NCBI GenBank assembly: GCA_023435645.1
Contig: JAEYRK010000044.1
Location: 1-47,495 of the forward strand
Direction of reading: 5' to 3'
DNA: 47,495 bases
Source: Bacillota bacterium
GTDB taxonomy: Bacteria; Bacillota; Clostridia; Lachnospirales; Lachnospiraceae
Shown here: one piece after another, positions 25,680 through 32,692 of the stretch
How positions within the stretch are numbered: position 1 is the stretch's first letter
Layout of the letters: the number at the start of each line of letters is the position of its first letter
Notes under the pieces: model-generated
What the model saw: only the letters and a program-made list of their open reading frames with translations
The model's database searches: none
Told to the model about the DNA's origin: nothing
Made by a program: the position numbers and the translations under genes

Positions 25680-27092
25680 ATGGCTGAACAAGGAAAGAGG
25701 CCGGTTAAAATAACAGAGACTATATTGCGTGATGCCCATCAATCCCTGATTGCAACAAGAATGGCCACGGAGCAGATGCTTCCCATCATCGAAAAGATGG
25801 ATCAGGTCGGATATCATGCTGTAGAATGCTGGGGCGGGGCAACCTTTGATGCTTCCCTGCGTTTCTTAAAAGAGGATCCATGGGAAAGACTTAGAAAAAT
25901 CAGATCAGGCTTTAAGAATACAAAGCTTCAGATGCTATTTCGAGGTCAGAATATCTTAGGCTACCGTCATTATGCAGATGATGTAGTTGCATATTTTGTA
26001 CAGAAATCCATCGCCAACGGAATCGATATTATTCGTATCTTCGATGCATTGAATGATATCCGTAACCTGGAATGTGCGGTGAAGGCAACAAATAAAGAGA
26101 ATGGTCATGCCCAGATTGCTATTTCCTATACCCTGGGTGATGCATATACAACCGAATATTATGTGAATATGGCAAAGCAGATTGAGGCGCTCGGAGCATC
26201 CTCCATCTGTATTAAGGATATGGCTGGGCTTCTGGTACCTTATGAAGCAACAGTGTTAGTCAGTGCTCTGAAGGCTGCAGTGAATATTCCTATTGACCTC
26301 CATACTCATTACACCAGTGGTGTGGGCGGTATGACTTACTTAAAAGCAGTGGAAGCAGGCTGTGATATCATTGATACTGCTATGTCACCGTTTGCTATGG
26401 GAACAAGCCAGCCGGCAACTGAGGTTATGGTTGAGACCTTCAAGGGAACCCCCTATGATACCGGCTATGATCAGCTGCTTCTGGCTGAAATTGCCGATTA
26501 TTTCAGGCCTTTAAGAGACAATGCCCTGGAGACAGGACTTCTAAATCCCAAGGTAATGGGCGTGGATATCAAAACTCTGCTCTACCAGGTTCCGGGAGGA
26601 ATGCTGTCAAATCTGGTATCCCAGCTTAAGGAACAAAAGGCAGAGGATAAATATTATGATGTGCTTCAGGAGATTCCCAGAGTCCGTAAGGATTTCGGTG
26701 AGCCCCCGTTAGTAACTCCCTCCAGCCAGATTGTAGGTACTCAGGCAGTTCTTAATGTACTGGCAGGGGAACGCTATAAGATGGTTACGAAGGAAACAAA
26801 GGCACTATTATCTGGTGAATATGGACAGACCGTAAAGCCCTTCAATGAAGAGGTTCAGAAGAAGGTAATTGGAGATAAGCAGCCCATAACCTGTAGGCCT
26901 GCTGATTTAATTGAGCCTGAGCTTGCTAAGATAGAGAGTGAGATTGCAGAGTGGAAGGAACAGGATGAGGATATATTGTCCTACGCTTTATTCCCGCAGG
27001 TGGCTATTGACTTCTTTAAATATCGCAGTGCTCAGAAAACCGGAATAGATCTGTCTGCTGCTGATACCAAAAATCAAGCATATCCGGTATAG
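25680..27092 (+). CDS. oadA: OadA/PycB-like carboxyltransferase subunit (pyruvate/oxaloacetate, 5S-like)
   Basis: This TIM-barrel enzyme transfers CO2 between biotin and pyruvate/oxaloacetate. The metal site is seen in ITETILRDAHQSLIATRM (Asp) and DLHTHYTSGVGG (two His). The carbamylated or biotin-contacting Lys region is CIKDMAGLL, followed by DTAMSPFAMGTSQPATE, and a C-terminal conserved PYC/OADA domain ends the protein. At 470 residues it lacks the fused biotinyl domain of classical OadA; the carrier is the separate gene upstream. ATG 25680 with GGAGG 7 bp before is the start. A terminator follows, so the operon has four genes. Confidence 0.93.
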   Translation: MAEQGKRPVKITETILRDAHQSLIATRMATEQMLPIIEKMDQVGYHAVECWGGATFDASLRFLKEDPWERLRKIRSGFKNTKLQMLFRGQNILGYRHYADDVVAYFVQKSIANGIDIIRIFDALNDIRNLECAVKATNKENGHAQIAISYTLGDAYTTEYYVNMAKQIEALGASSICIKDMAGLLVPYEATVLVSALKAAVNIPIDLHTHYTSGVGGMTYLKAVEAGCDIIDTAMSPFAMGTSQPATEVMVETFKGTPYDTGYDQLLLAEIADYFRPLRDNALETGLLNPKVMGVDIKTLLYQVPGGMLSNLVSQLKEQKAEDKYYDVLQEIPRVRKDFGEPPLVTPSSQIVGTQAVLNVLAGERYKMVTKETKALLSGEYGQTVKPFNEEVQKKVIGDKQPITCRPADLIEPELAKIESEIAEWKEQDEDILSYALFPQVAIDFFKYRSAQKTGIDLSAADTKNQAYPV

Positions 27093-27124
27093 TCTTTGGT
27101 ATATTTATAACATAAACTCCCATA

Positions 27125-27160
27125 ACACATGCAGCGGAGCTCTCCCTGCATGTGTTTCTT
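27125..27160 (+). terminator. Rho-independent terminator after oadA
   Basis: ACACATGCAG (27125-27134) pairs perfectly with CTGCATGTGT (27146-27155), GGAG/CTCC extends the stem inward, and TTCTT follows. Confidence 0.82.
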
Positions 27161-27354
27161 CGTCTTTTCTGTTGCAGTTCATCATTTTTCTATTCGTGCT
27201 ACCTGTTTCGTCTTTAATCCATTCATAATATTAGTGGAAGGTCCATCATCTGCAGTACTTTCATAAGATTTTTCCTTGTACGTTCTACATCTGTGGTGCA
27301 CTCATAGTCCTATCATTTGCCGTACCTTCATAATCCTTTCTTTGAAAACAACAG

Positions 27355-27383
27355 TTGACAAATTGTGGCCTATCAACTATAGT
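27355..27383 (+). promoter_or_regulatory. Promoter of the hybrid histidine kinase gene
   Basis: A consensus TTGACA (27355-27360), a 17 bp spacer and TATAGT (27378-27383). It leaves a leader of about 60 nt before ATG 27452. GTTGA/TCAAC half-sites frame the spacer. Confidence 0.8.
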
Positions 27384-27451
27384 CAGAATATGTAGAAACT
27401 GGGATTTTTTACATATTTTTTATAGAATGATGTACTTAATAATGGGGTGAA

Positions 27452-29197
27452 ATGATAGTGCTGTACAGTGTGAATTTTGATAAAAGCTTTCCTTTTGCTT
27501 TTCATATATCAACAGGTCTATTCATTGTAGCTAGTATGATTATGATCCTTTGTCTTGTTATCATCATTAGATTCAGAAAAATGTATCGGTCCCTATATGA
27601 CCGGGAGGAGCTGTTCAATTCACTCAGTACGAATCTGGATGATATTCATCTGATCTATCGAATGGACAGCAGCATGATCGAATATGTATCCCCTAATCTA
27701 GAGCGCCTTTATGGGATCAGTGTCAGAAGGTTCAAGAGAAATCCCATCCAAATCATGAATCTGATTGGAACAGCCTTCCGAGAGGAGCTCAGCTCATACT
27801 TCACTACGATTCCATTGACTACAAATAGGGTAATTGAATTTGAAATGTTCAACCCTGTTCAAAAGAAGCTGGTTACCCTGGTGGCACGTATTTATCCTGT
27901 ATTTCATAAACAAGATCTGATCCGCTATATTTTAAGTGTATCCGATATCACAAAGGAGAAGGAGACACAACAGGTACTTAGGGATGCTCTTATGAATGCT
28001 CAACAGGCTAATGAAGCAAAAAAAGAATTCCTATCCTATATCAGTCATGAGATACGAACACCTTTAAATGTAATTCATGGCATGGCGCTGATTGGTATAA
28101 AATCTCTTGAAGATGGTCATAAGGTGGAAAATTGCCTTCAGAAGATTTCTGATTCATCACAGAAGCTCATTCATCTGGTAACTAATATACTGGACATGAG
28201 TAAAATTGATAGTAATAAGCTGATTTTAAGTCAGGAGCCATTTCTTTTGGATCGTCTGCTGATTGAAATATCTGATTTCTATAACACCCAGGCAGAAATC
28301 AATCGTCTGAAGTTTAGTCTGGATATGAAGAACATTGCGCATAATCATCTGCTTGGTGATACCCTACGATTAAATCAAATTCTCAGTAATTGTATCTCAA
28401 ATGCTTTGAAATTTACACCTTCCGGAGGCTATATCCGTCTAGAAGTCGAAGAACAAGAAGGATATGGTAACCAAGCCATTTTTTGCTTTACGATTACTGA
28501 TACCGGGAAGGGTATGAGTGAGGATTATCTGGAAAAGCTCTTTCTTCCATATGAACAGGAGGATAGCTCCATTGCCAGTAAGTACGGTGGAACAGGACTG
28601 GGAATGTCCATCACGAAGAATCTGGTTACCCTAATGGCAGGAAGCATACAGGTCAGTAGCAAACCGGGGCAGGGAACTGCGATTACCATCCATATTCCTT
28701 TTGAGCGGTATGGGGACGCAACGCTTCCTTATAAAAATGATAAACCGAATATAAGTGACTTACCAAAGCAATCCCATAAGGATTATGATTTTACAGGTTG
28801 CAGGATTCTTGTTGCTGAGGATAATGAAGTAAATATTGAGGTAATCTGTGAATTCTTAAAGTATGTAGGCATCCGAGTTGATATCGCAAAGAACGGAAAA
28901 GAAGCCTTACGGTTGTTTGAGGCCTCCAGCTCCGGTTTTTATCAGATGATCCTTATGGATATCCATATGCCGGACCAAAATGGATATGATACTGCGAAAC
29001 AGATTAGAGACTCCGGGCATACGGATGCTGATCGGATCTGTATTGTGGCGATGTCTGCCGATTCTTTTGCCGAGGATTCCGCCAGATCCCTGGAAAGTGG
29101 AATGAATTATCATATCCCTAAGCCGATTGATGTGAATCAGCTGTATCAATTCATAGATCAAATCCTGAATGCTAATGTAAATCAGGGAAAGGCCTGA
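27452..29197 (+). CDS. Hybrid sensor histidine kinase (TM-PAS-HisKA-HATPase-REC)
   Basis: The 581-residue protein has one N-terminal membrane helix (about 19-41) and a PAS-like domain (about 55-165, YRMDSSMIEYVSPNLERLYG). HisKA carries the phospho-acceptor His199 in YISHEIRTPLN. The ATPase domain has NCISNALKFTPSGG, DTGKGM and KYGGTGLGMSI. A fused receiver domain starts at CRILVAEDNEVN, with phospho-acceptor Asp503 in LMDIHMPDQNGYD and the conserved Lys in PKPID. With a very short extracytoplasmic part it probably senses an intracellular or membrane signal through PAS. It lacks a DNA-binding output and no response regulator is adjacent, so the phosphate must pass to an Hpt or regulator elsewhere. 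It is monocistronic. Confidence 0.9.
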   Translation: MIVLYSVNFDKSFPFAFHISTGLFIVASMIMILCLVIIIRFRKMYRSLYDREELFNSLSTNLDDIHLIYRMDSSMIEYVSPNLERLYGISVRRFKRNPIQIMNLIGTAFREELSSYFTTIPLTTNRVIEFEMFNPVQKKLVTLVARIYPVFHKQDLIRYILSVSDITKEKETQQVLRDALMNAQQANEAKKEFLSYISHEIRTPLNVIHGMALIGIKSLEDGHKVENCLQKISDSSQKLIHLVTNILDMSKIDSNKLILSQEPFLLDRLLIEISDFYNTQAEINRLKFSLDMKNIAHNHLLGDTLRLNQILSNCISNALKFTPSGGYIRLEVEEQEGYGNQAIFCFTITDTGKGMSEDYLEKLFLPYEQEDSSIASKYGGTGLGMSITKNLVTLMAGSIQVSSKPGQGTAITIHIPFERYGDATLPYKNDKPNISDLPKQSHKDYDFTGCRILVAEDNEVNIEVICEFLKYVGIRVDIAKNGKEALRLFEASSSGFYQMILMDIHMPDQNGYDTAKQIRDSGHTDADRICIVAMSADSFAEDSARSLESGMNYHIPKPIDVNQLYQFIDQILNANVNQGKA

Positions 29198-29300
29198 GCC
29201 ATTCCCCTGTGGCATTCGGCTGAACCGCTTATCCGGTGCAATGAAGCTGTGAATTAATTATTTCAGTGACGAAAGGCAATGCATACAATAAATAAATCAC

Positions 29301-29329
29301 TTGACAAACCTGCTGTAATCCTGTATACT
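29301..29329 (+). promoter_or_regulatory. Promoter of the ylxM-ffh operon
   Basis: A consensus TTGACA (29301-29306), a 17 bp spacer and TATACT (29324-29329). Transcription should start around 29336, inside the dyad described at 29331-29361, so leader length is about 35 nt. Confidence 0.85.
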
Positions 29330-29330
29330 T

Positions 29331-29370
29331 CCACCTGTAAAGAAAATTACTTTACAGGTGGTGGTTTTTT
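29331..29370 (+). promoter_or_regulatory. Dyad over the start point and ribosome-binding site of ylxM: operator or attenuator
   Basis: CCACCTGTAAAG (29331-29342) is the perfect complement of CTTTACAGGTGG (29350-29361), with a 7-nt AAAATTA centre. The right arm contains the likely Shine-Dalgarno AGGTGG, followed by TGG and TTTTTT (29365-29370), then ATG 29371. Begun at the -10 edge, it would look like a DNA operator; if transcription starts early enough, the RNA would fold into a terminator-like hairpin that hides the ribosome-binding site. No known operator was recognised. Confidence 0.6.
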
Positions 29371-29745
29371 ATGAATTCGTCAGGGCAGGGAATGGAGAAG
29401 CTGGATGAGATCGTTCAACTATCCATTTTATATGATTTTTATGGAGAGCTACTCAGTGAACATAAGAAACAGATCTTTGAGGATTATGTCCTGAATGATT
29501 TATCCTTAAGTGAGATTGCAGCGGAACAGAATATCAGCAGACAGGGTGTATACGATATCATCAAGCGTTGCAGTAAGGAGCTTAAGGAGTACGAAAGTAA
29601 ATTGGCTCTGGTTCGGAGGTTTCAGTCCGTGAAAGAGAAATTGACTAGGATAAAGGATATATCCGAAACAATCAGACTAACCGGTGAGTTAACCGGAATG
29701 AACAGAATTGAAACATTGGCAGATGATATTTTAAAGGAGCTGTAA
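29371..29745 (+). CDS. ylxM: YlxM/p13-like SRP-associated HTH protein
   Basis: YlxM is a small protein encoded next to ffh in Firmicutes and related to sigma-factor region 4; it is linked to SRP function. The 124 residues have the family core LYDFYGELLSEHKKQIFEDYVLNDLSLSEIA and a helix-turn-helix, EQNISRQGVYDIIKRC, then a helical tail. ATG 29371 is used because GGTGGTGG precedes it; ATG 29392 (MEKLDEI) is an alternative. ffh begins 5 bp after its stop. Confidence 0.92.
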   Translation: MNSSGQGMEKLDEIVQLSILYDFYGELLSEHKKQIFEDYVLNDLSLSEIAAEQNISRQGVYDIIKRCSKELKEYESKLALVRRFQSVKEKLTRIKDISETIRLTGELTGMNRIETLADDILKEL

Positions 29746-29750
29746 TATCT

Positions 29751-31097
29751 ATGGCATTTGACAATCTATCAGAAAAGCTTCAAAATATATTCAAAAGCTT
29801 GCGGGGAAAGGGAAGACTCACCGAAGCTGATGTAAAGACCGCATTAAAGGAGGTTAAGATGGCCTTACTCGAGGCCGATGTTAATTTCAAGGTCGTTAAG
29901 AATTTTGTAAACTCCGTTCAGGAGCGAGCAGTCGGACAGGATGTAATGACCAGCCTGACCCCCGGTCAGATGGTGATTAAGATCGTAAATGAAGAAATGG
30001 TGAAGCTTCTCGGAGAGAACACCGTGGAATTACAGCTAAAGCCCTCCAATGAAGTCACTGTAATCATGATGTGCGGTTTACAGGGTGCCGGTAAGACCAC
30101 GGCAACCGCTAAGCTGGCCGGTAAACTAAAATCAAAGGGCAGGAAGCCCTTACTGGTTGCCTGTGATATCTATCGTCCTGCAGCGATTGATCAGCTGCAG
30201 ATCAACGGAGACAAGGTCGGTGTCAGTGTATTCTCCATGGGAGATAAACATAAGCCGCTGAATATCGCCAAGGCAGGGCTGGAGCATGCCGTGAAGAACG
30301 GCTTTAATGTAGTAATTCTGGATACCGCCGGCCGTCTGCATATTGATGAAGATATGATGGAGGAGCTTCAGGAGATCAAAGAAAACCTGACCATCCATCA
30401 GACCATTCTGGTCGTAGATGCCATGACCGGACAGGATGCAGTAAATGTAGCAGAGCTTTTCCATGAGAAGCTGACAATAGATGGTGTCATCATTACGAAG
30501 CTGGATGGAGATACCAGGGGCGGTGCAGCACTTTCCATCCGTGCGGTTACCGGTCGTCCGATCCTGTTTGCAGGTGTCGGAGAGAAGCTGTCCGACCTGG
30601 AGCAGTTTTATCCAGACCGTATGGCTTCCCGTATATTAGGAATGGGGGATATTCTTACCCTGATTGACAAGGCTCAGGCAGAATTCGATGAGAATAAGGC
30701 CAGAGAGATGGAACGCAAGATCAAGAAGGCGGAATTTGACTTCAATGACTTCCTTGAGCAAATGCAGCAGGTGAAGAAGATGGGCGGTCTCGCCGATCTG
30801 ATGAGTATGCTCCCCGGAGTCGGCAAGCAGATGAAGGATATTGAGATAGATGAAGGAGCATTGTCCAAGACAGAAGCCATCATTTATTCGATGACGAAGA
30901 AGGAACGTTCCAATCCCGATCTCTTAAATCTTCCGAGAAAGAAGAGAATTGCTGCCGGTGCCGGTGTGGATATCAGTGAGGTGAATGCTCTGGTAAAACA
31001 ATTTGAGCAAAGCCGTAAGATGATGAAGCAGTTCTCCGGTATGATGGGTGGAAAAGGCGGAAAGCGCGGTAAATTCAAGCTTCCCTTCGGCTTTTAA
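29751..31097 (+). CDS. ffh: Signal recognition particle protein Ffh
   Basis: Ffh binds signal peptides and SRP RNA and docks with FtsY. The 448 residues comprise the N domain, the G domain (G1 GLQGAGKTTATAKLAGKL near 105-122, DIYRPAAIDQL, G3 DTAGRLHIDEDMMEEL, G4 TKLDGDTRGG) and a methionine-rich M domain with PGVGKQMK and KKERSNPDLL..RKKRIAAGAG. The end is a Met/Gly/Lys-rich tail (MMKQFSGMMGGKGGKRGK). Length is standard. It is co-transcribed with ylxM and probably with rpsP. Confidence 0.98.
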   Translation: MAFDNLSEKLQNIFKSLRGKGRLTEADVKTALKEVKMALLEADVNFKVVKNFVNSVQERAVGQDVMTSLTPGQMVIKIVNEEMVKLLGENTVELQLKPSNEVTVIMMCGLQGAGKTTATAKLAGKLKSKGRKPLLVACDIYRPAAIDQLQINGDKVGVSVFSMGDKHKPLNIAKAGLEHAVKNGFNVVILDTAGRLHIDEDMMEELQEIKENLTIHQTILVVDAMTGQDAVNVAELFHEKLTIDGVIITKLDGDTRGGAALSIRAVTGRPILFAGVGEKLSDLEQFYPDRMASRILGMGDILTLIDKAQAEFDENKAREMERKIKKAEFDFNDFLEQMQQVKKMGGLADLMSMLPGVGKQMKDIEIDEGALSKTEAIIYSMTKKERSNPDLLNLPRKKRIAAGAGVDISEVNALVKQFEQSRKMMKQFSGMMGGKGGKRGKFKLPFGF

Positions 31098-31204
31098 GGT
31101 AAGTAACAATTGGTTTAGAATTGCTTATGCAATTTTAGATAAATCTCAAACAAGTCGGTAATCCGGCAGTTTTGAAGCAAGTAAATTCAAGGAGGTGAAT
31201 ATAG

Positions 31205-31447
31205 ATGGCAGTTAAGATCAGATTAAAGAGAATGGGACAGAAGAAGGCTCCTTTTTATAGAATCGTTGTTTCTGATTCCAGAACACCTAGAGATGGCAGA
31301 TTCATCGAGGAAATCGGTACCTATGATCCTACTCAGAATCCAAGCGCTTTCAACGTAAATGCTGAAGCAGCAAAGAAGTGGTTAGCAAACGGTGCTCAGC
31401 CGACAGATACTGTAGGCAAGATTTTTAAGAATGCAGGTATCCTCTAA
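31205..31447 (+). CDS. rpsP: Ribosomal protein S16
   Basis: The 80-residue protein is typical S16: MAVKIRLKRMGQKKAPFYRIVVSDSR at the start, then FIEEIGTYDPTQNP and AAKKWLANGAQPTDTV. AAGGAGG lies 9 bp before the ATG. S16 is an early 30S assembly protein. A small AATTGC/GCAATT hairpin lies in the gap from ffh. It belongs to the conserved ffh-rpsP-khpA-rimM-trmD-rplS order. Confidence 0.98.
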   Translation: MAVKIRLKRMGQKKAPFYRIVVSDSRTPRDGRFIEEIGTYDPTQNPSAFNVNAEAAKKWLANGAQPTDTVGKIFKNAGIL

Positions 31448-31566
31448 GCTTCGGAGATTATTGAAAAATGTTGGTTCCCTCAGGAAGCATAAGCTGAATG
31501 AGGGATTATAACAATTTTTATTACTGCTTTGAATGCGTGAAAGGTGCACTTAAGGGAGGTAGTGAA

Positions 31567-31797
31567 ATGAAGGAATTAGTAGAGGTAATCGCTAAGTCAC
31601 TTGTTGATCATCCCGAAGAGGTTGTGGTTACAGAGAAGGAAACCGAAAAGACCATAGTGGTTGAATTAAAGGTCGCTTCCGATGACATGGGTAAGGTAAT
31701 CGGCAAACAGGGCCGTATCGCTAAATCCATTCGTACCGTTGTTAAGGCAGCCGCAACGAAGGATGATAAAAAAGTAGTAGTCGAGATTATGCAGTAA
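31567..31797 (+). CDS. khpA: KH-domain RNA-binding protein KhpA (YlqC)
   Basis: The 76-residue protein is essentially a single type II KH domain. The GxxG loop is in GKVIGKQGRIAKSIRTVV, followed by a short beta strand KKVVVEIMQ. KhpA proteins partner with KhpB and bind RNA, with effects on cell size in other Firmicutes. ATG 31567 follows GGAGG at 7 bp; the longer in-frame extension upstream to 31498 has no such site. In Bacillus ylqD then rimM follow; here a repeat element replaces ylqD. Confidence 0.95.
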   Translation: MKELVEVIAKSLVDHPEEVVVTEKETEKTIVVELKVASDDMGKVIGKQGRIAKSIRTVVKAAATKDDKKVVVEIMQ

Positions 31798-31902
31798 TCC
31801 GGATTGTATTACCATGTCCTTGCCGTAATCCGGCCTATATCAACTACAGAGGAAGGGGCTGGCTACTATGTCAATCTGGCATAAGTGGTTCAGCTTCTTT
31901 TT

Positions 31903-32083
31903 GCGCGAAGGCGAAGCGAAGTATCAGATCAAGAAGGAACGGATGAAACAATTTATTGTTTCAGGAGCTCCTTCTTGATCTGATACGAGCGAGCCCGCGA
32001 ACCCGAGGAACAAGGTTCCGAGAGGTGGCGCGAAGGCGAAGATGAGCGAGCCCGCGAACCCGAGGAACAAAGTTCCGAGAGGT
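31903..32083 (+). repeat. Two-copy modular repeat: GCGCGAAGGCGAAG block plus a 40-bp block
   Basis: Block A (GCGCGAAGGCGAAG) is at 31903-31916 and again at 32028-32041, identical. Block B (40 bp) is at 31987-32026 and 32044-32083 with one difference. Block A is followed by block B in both copies, but the gap between them is 70 bp in the first and 2 bp in the second. Block B folds into a hairpin GGAAC-AAR-GTTCC, flanked by tandem G.A mismatches and an ACCC/G(A)GGT outer stem; the only difference between copies (G to A) falls in its loop. The GC-rich composition differs from the flanking sequence. Confidence 0.85.
31921..31986 (+). repeat. 66-nt long inverted repeat within the first repeat copy
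   Basis: GTATCAGATCAAGAAGGA (31921-31938) is the perfect complement of 31969-31986. Inside, TGAAACAAT-TT-ATTGTTTCA (31944-31963) is a second perfect dyad, and a 5 by 5 internal loop separates the two stems. There is no T-run after it. In RNA this is a 27 bp interrupted stem, a plausible RNase III substrate. Confidence 0.9.
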
Positions 32084-32115
32084 TAATTTTTTATAGAGAA
32101 AGCCGAGGAATTCAT

Positions 32116-32625
32116 ATGGAGGATTATCTAAGAGTTGGTGTTATCGCTACGACCCACGGAATTAAGGGTGAGGTTAAGGTGTTTCCCACTACAGATGATA
32201 TCGAGCGTTTCAAGCTTCTAAAGCAGGTATACCTTGACACAGGTAAGGAATTAATCCTTCTGGAGGTTGAGGGTGTAAAGTTCTTCAAGCAGATGGCAAT
32301 ACTGAAATTCAAAGGAATCGATGACATCAATGAAATCGAAAAATACCGTGGGAAGGATCTATTAGTTACTAGGGAGAATGCGATAGAGCTGAAAGAGGAT
32401 GAGTATTTTGTTTACGACCTGATTGAATCAGAAGTGATTACTGAGGAAGGGGTTAAGCTTGGAGTACTCTCTGAGATAATCAAAACAGCTGCGAATGATG
32501 TCTATGTGGTTCAGACACCGGAGGGCAAAGAAATCCTACTTCCCTTCATAAAGGAGTGCATTCTGGACATTAATACCGAGAAGAAGCAGATCACAGTTCA
32601 TCTGATGAAGGGCCTGCTTTCCTGA
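32116..32625 (+). CDS. rimM: 16S rRNA processing protein RimM
   Basis: RimM binds S19 and helps mature the 30S head. The 169-residue protein has the N-terminal barrel (YLRVGVIATTHGIKGEVKVFPTTDD, a diagnostic start) and the PRC-barrel domain (EYFVYDLIESEVITEEGVKLG, AANDVYVVQTPEGKEILLPF). GAGGAA lies 7 bp before the ATG. trmD follows after 67 bp, as in most bacteria. Confidence 0.97.
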   Translation: MEDYLRVGVIATTHGIKGEVKVFPTTDDIERFKLLKQVYLDTGKELILLEVEGVKFFKQMAILKFKGIDDINEIEKYRGKDLLVTRENAIELKEDEYFVYDLIESEVITEEGVKLGVLSEIIKTAANDVYVVQTPEGKEILLPFIKECILDINTEKKQITVHLMKGLLS

Positions 32626-32692
32626 TAGCAGCATTTCCATTTGATGATTTTAAATGTAAGTTCACAAACAATACGAAAGGTACGGTGGAATA

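Larger units (their letters stand above)
27093..27451 (+). other. 359 bp intergenic region between oadA and the histidine kinase
   Basis: It holds the operon terminator (27125-27160), a degenerate direct repeat with a 67 bp period (27244-27267 and 27311-27334, 20 of 24 identical), and the promoter of the kinase gene at its right end. I see no convincing gene on either strand. Confidence 0.6.
31798..32115 (+). other. 318 bp khpA-rimM intergenic region with modular repeats
   Basis: The first 100 bp hold a small open frame with a good ribosome-binding site (31868-31978, 36 codons) whose status is doubtful. The remainder, 31903-32083, is a two-copy repeat element with a large hairpin inserted in the first copy. 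The rimM leader follows. Confidence 0.7.

Noticed and set aside
29331..29370. Simple rho-independent terminator of the kinase gene
   Set aside because: Hairpin plus T-run fits in form, but it begins 1 bp after the -10 box and ends at the ylxM start codon; a role in ylxM control is more economical.
32003..32024. LexA box in GGAACAAGGTTCC of the repeat element
   Set aside because: The spacer between GAAC and GTTC is three bases, not four, and the site is in a hairpin away from any promoter.
31903..32083. CRISPR array
   Set aside because: Only two repeat copies of two-block form with spacers of 70 and 2 bp, and no cas genes; the geometry does not fit.
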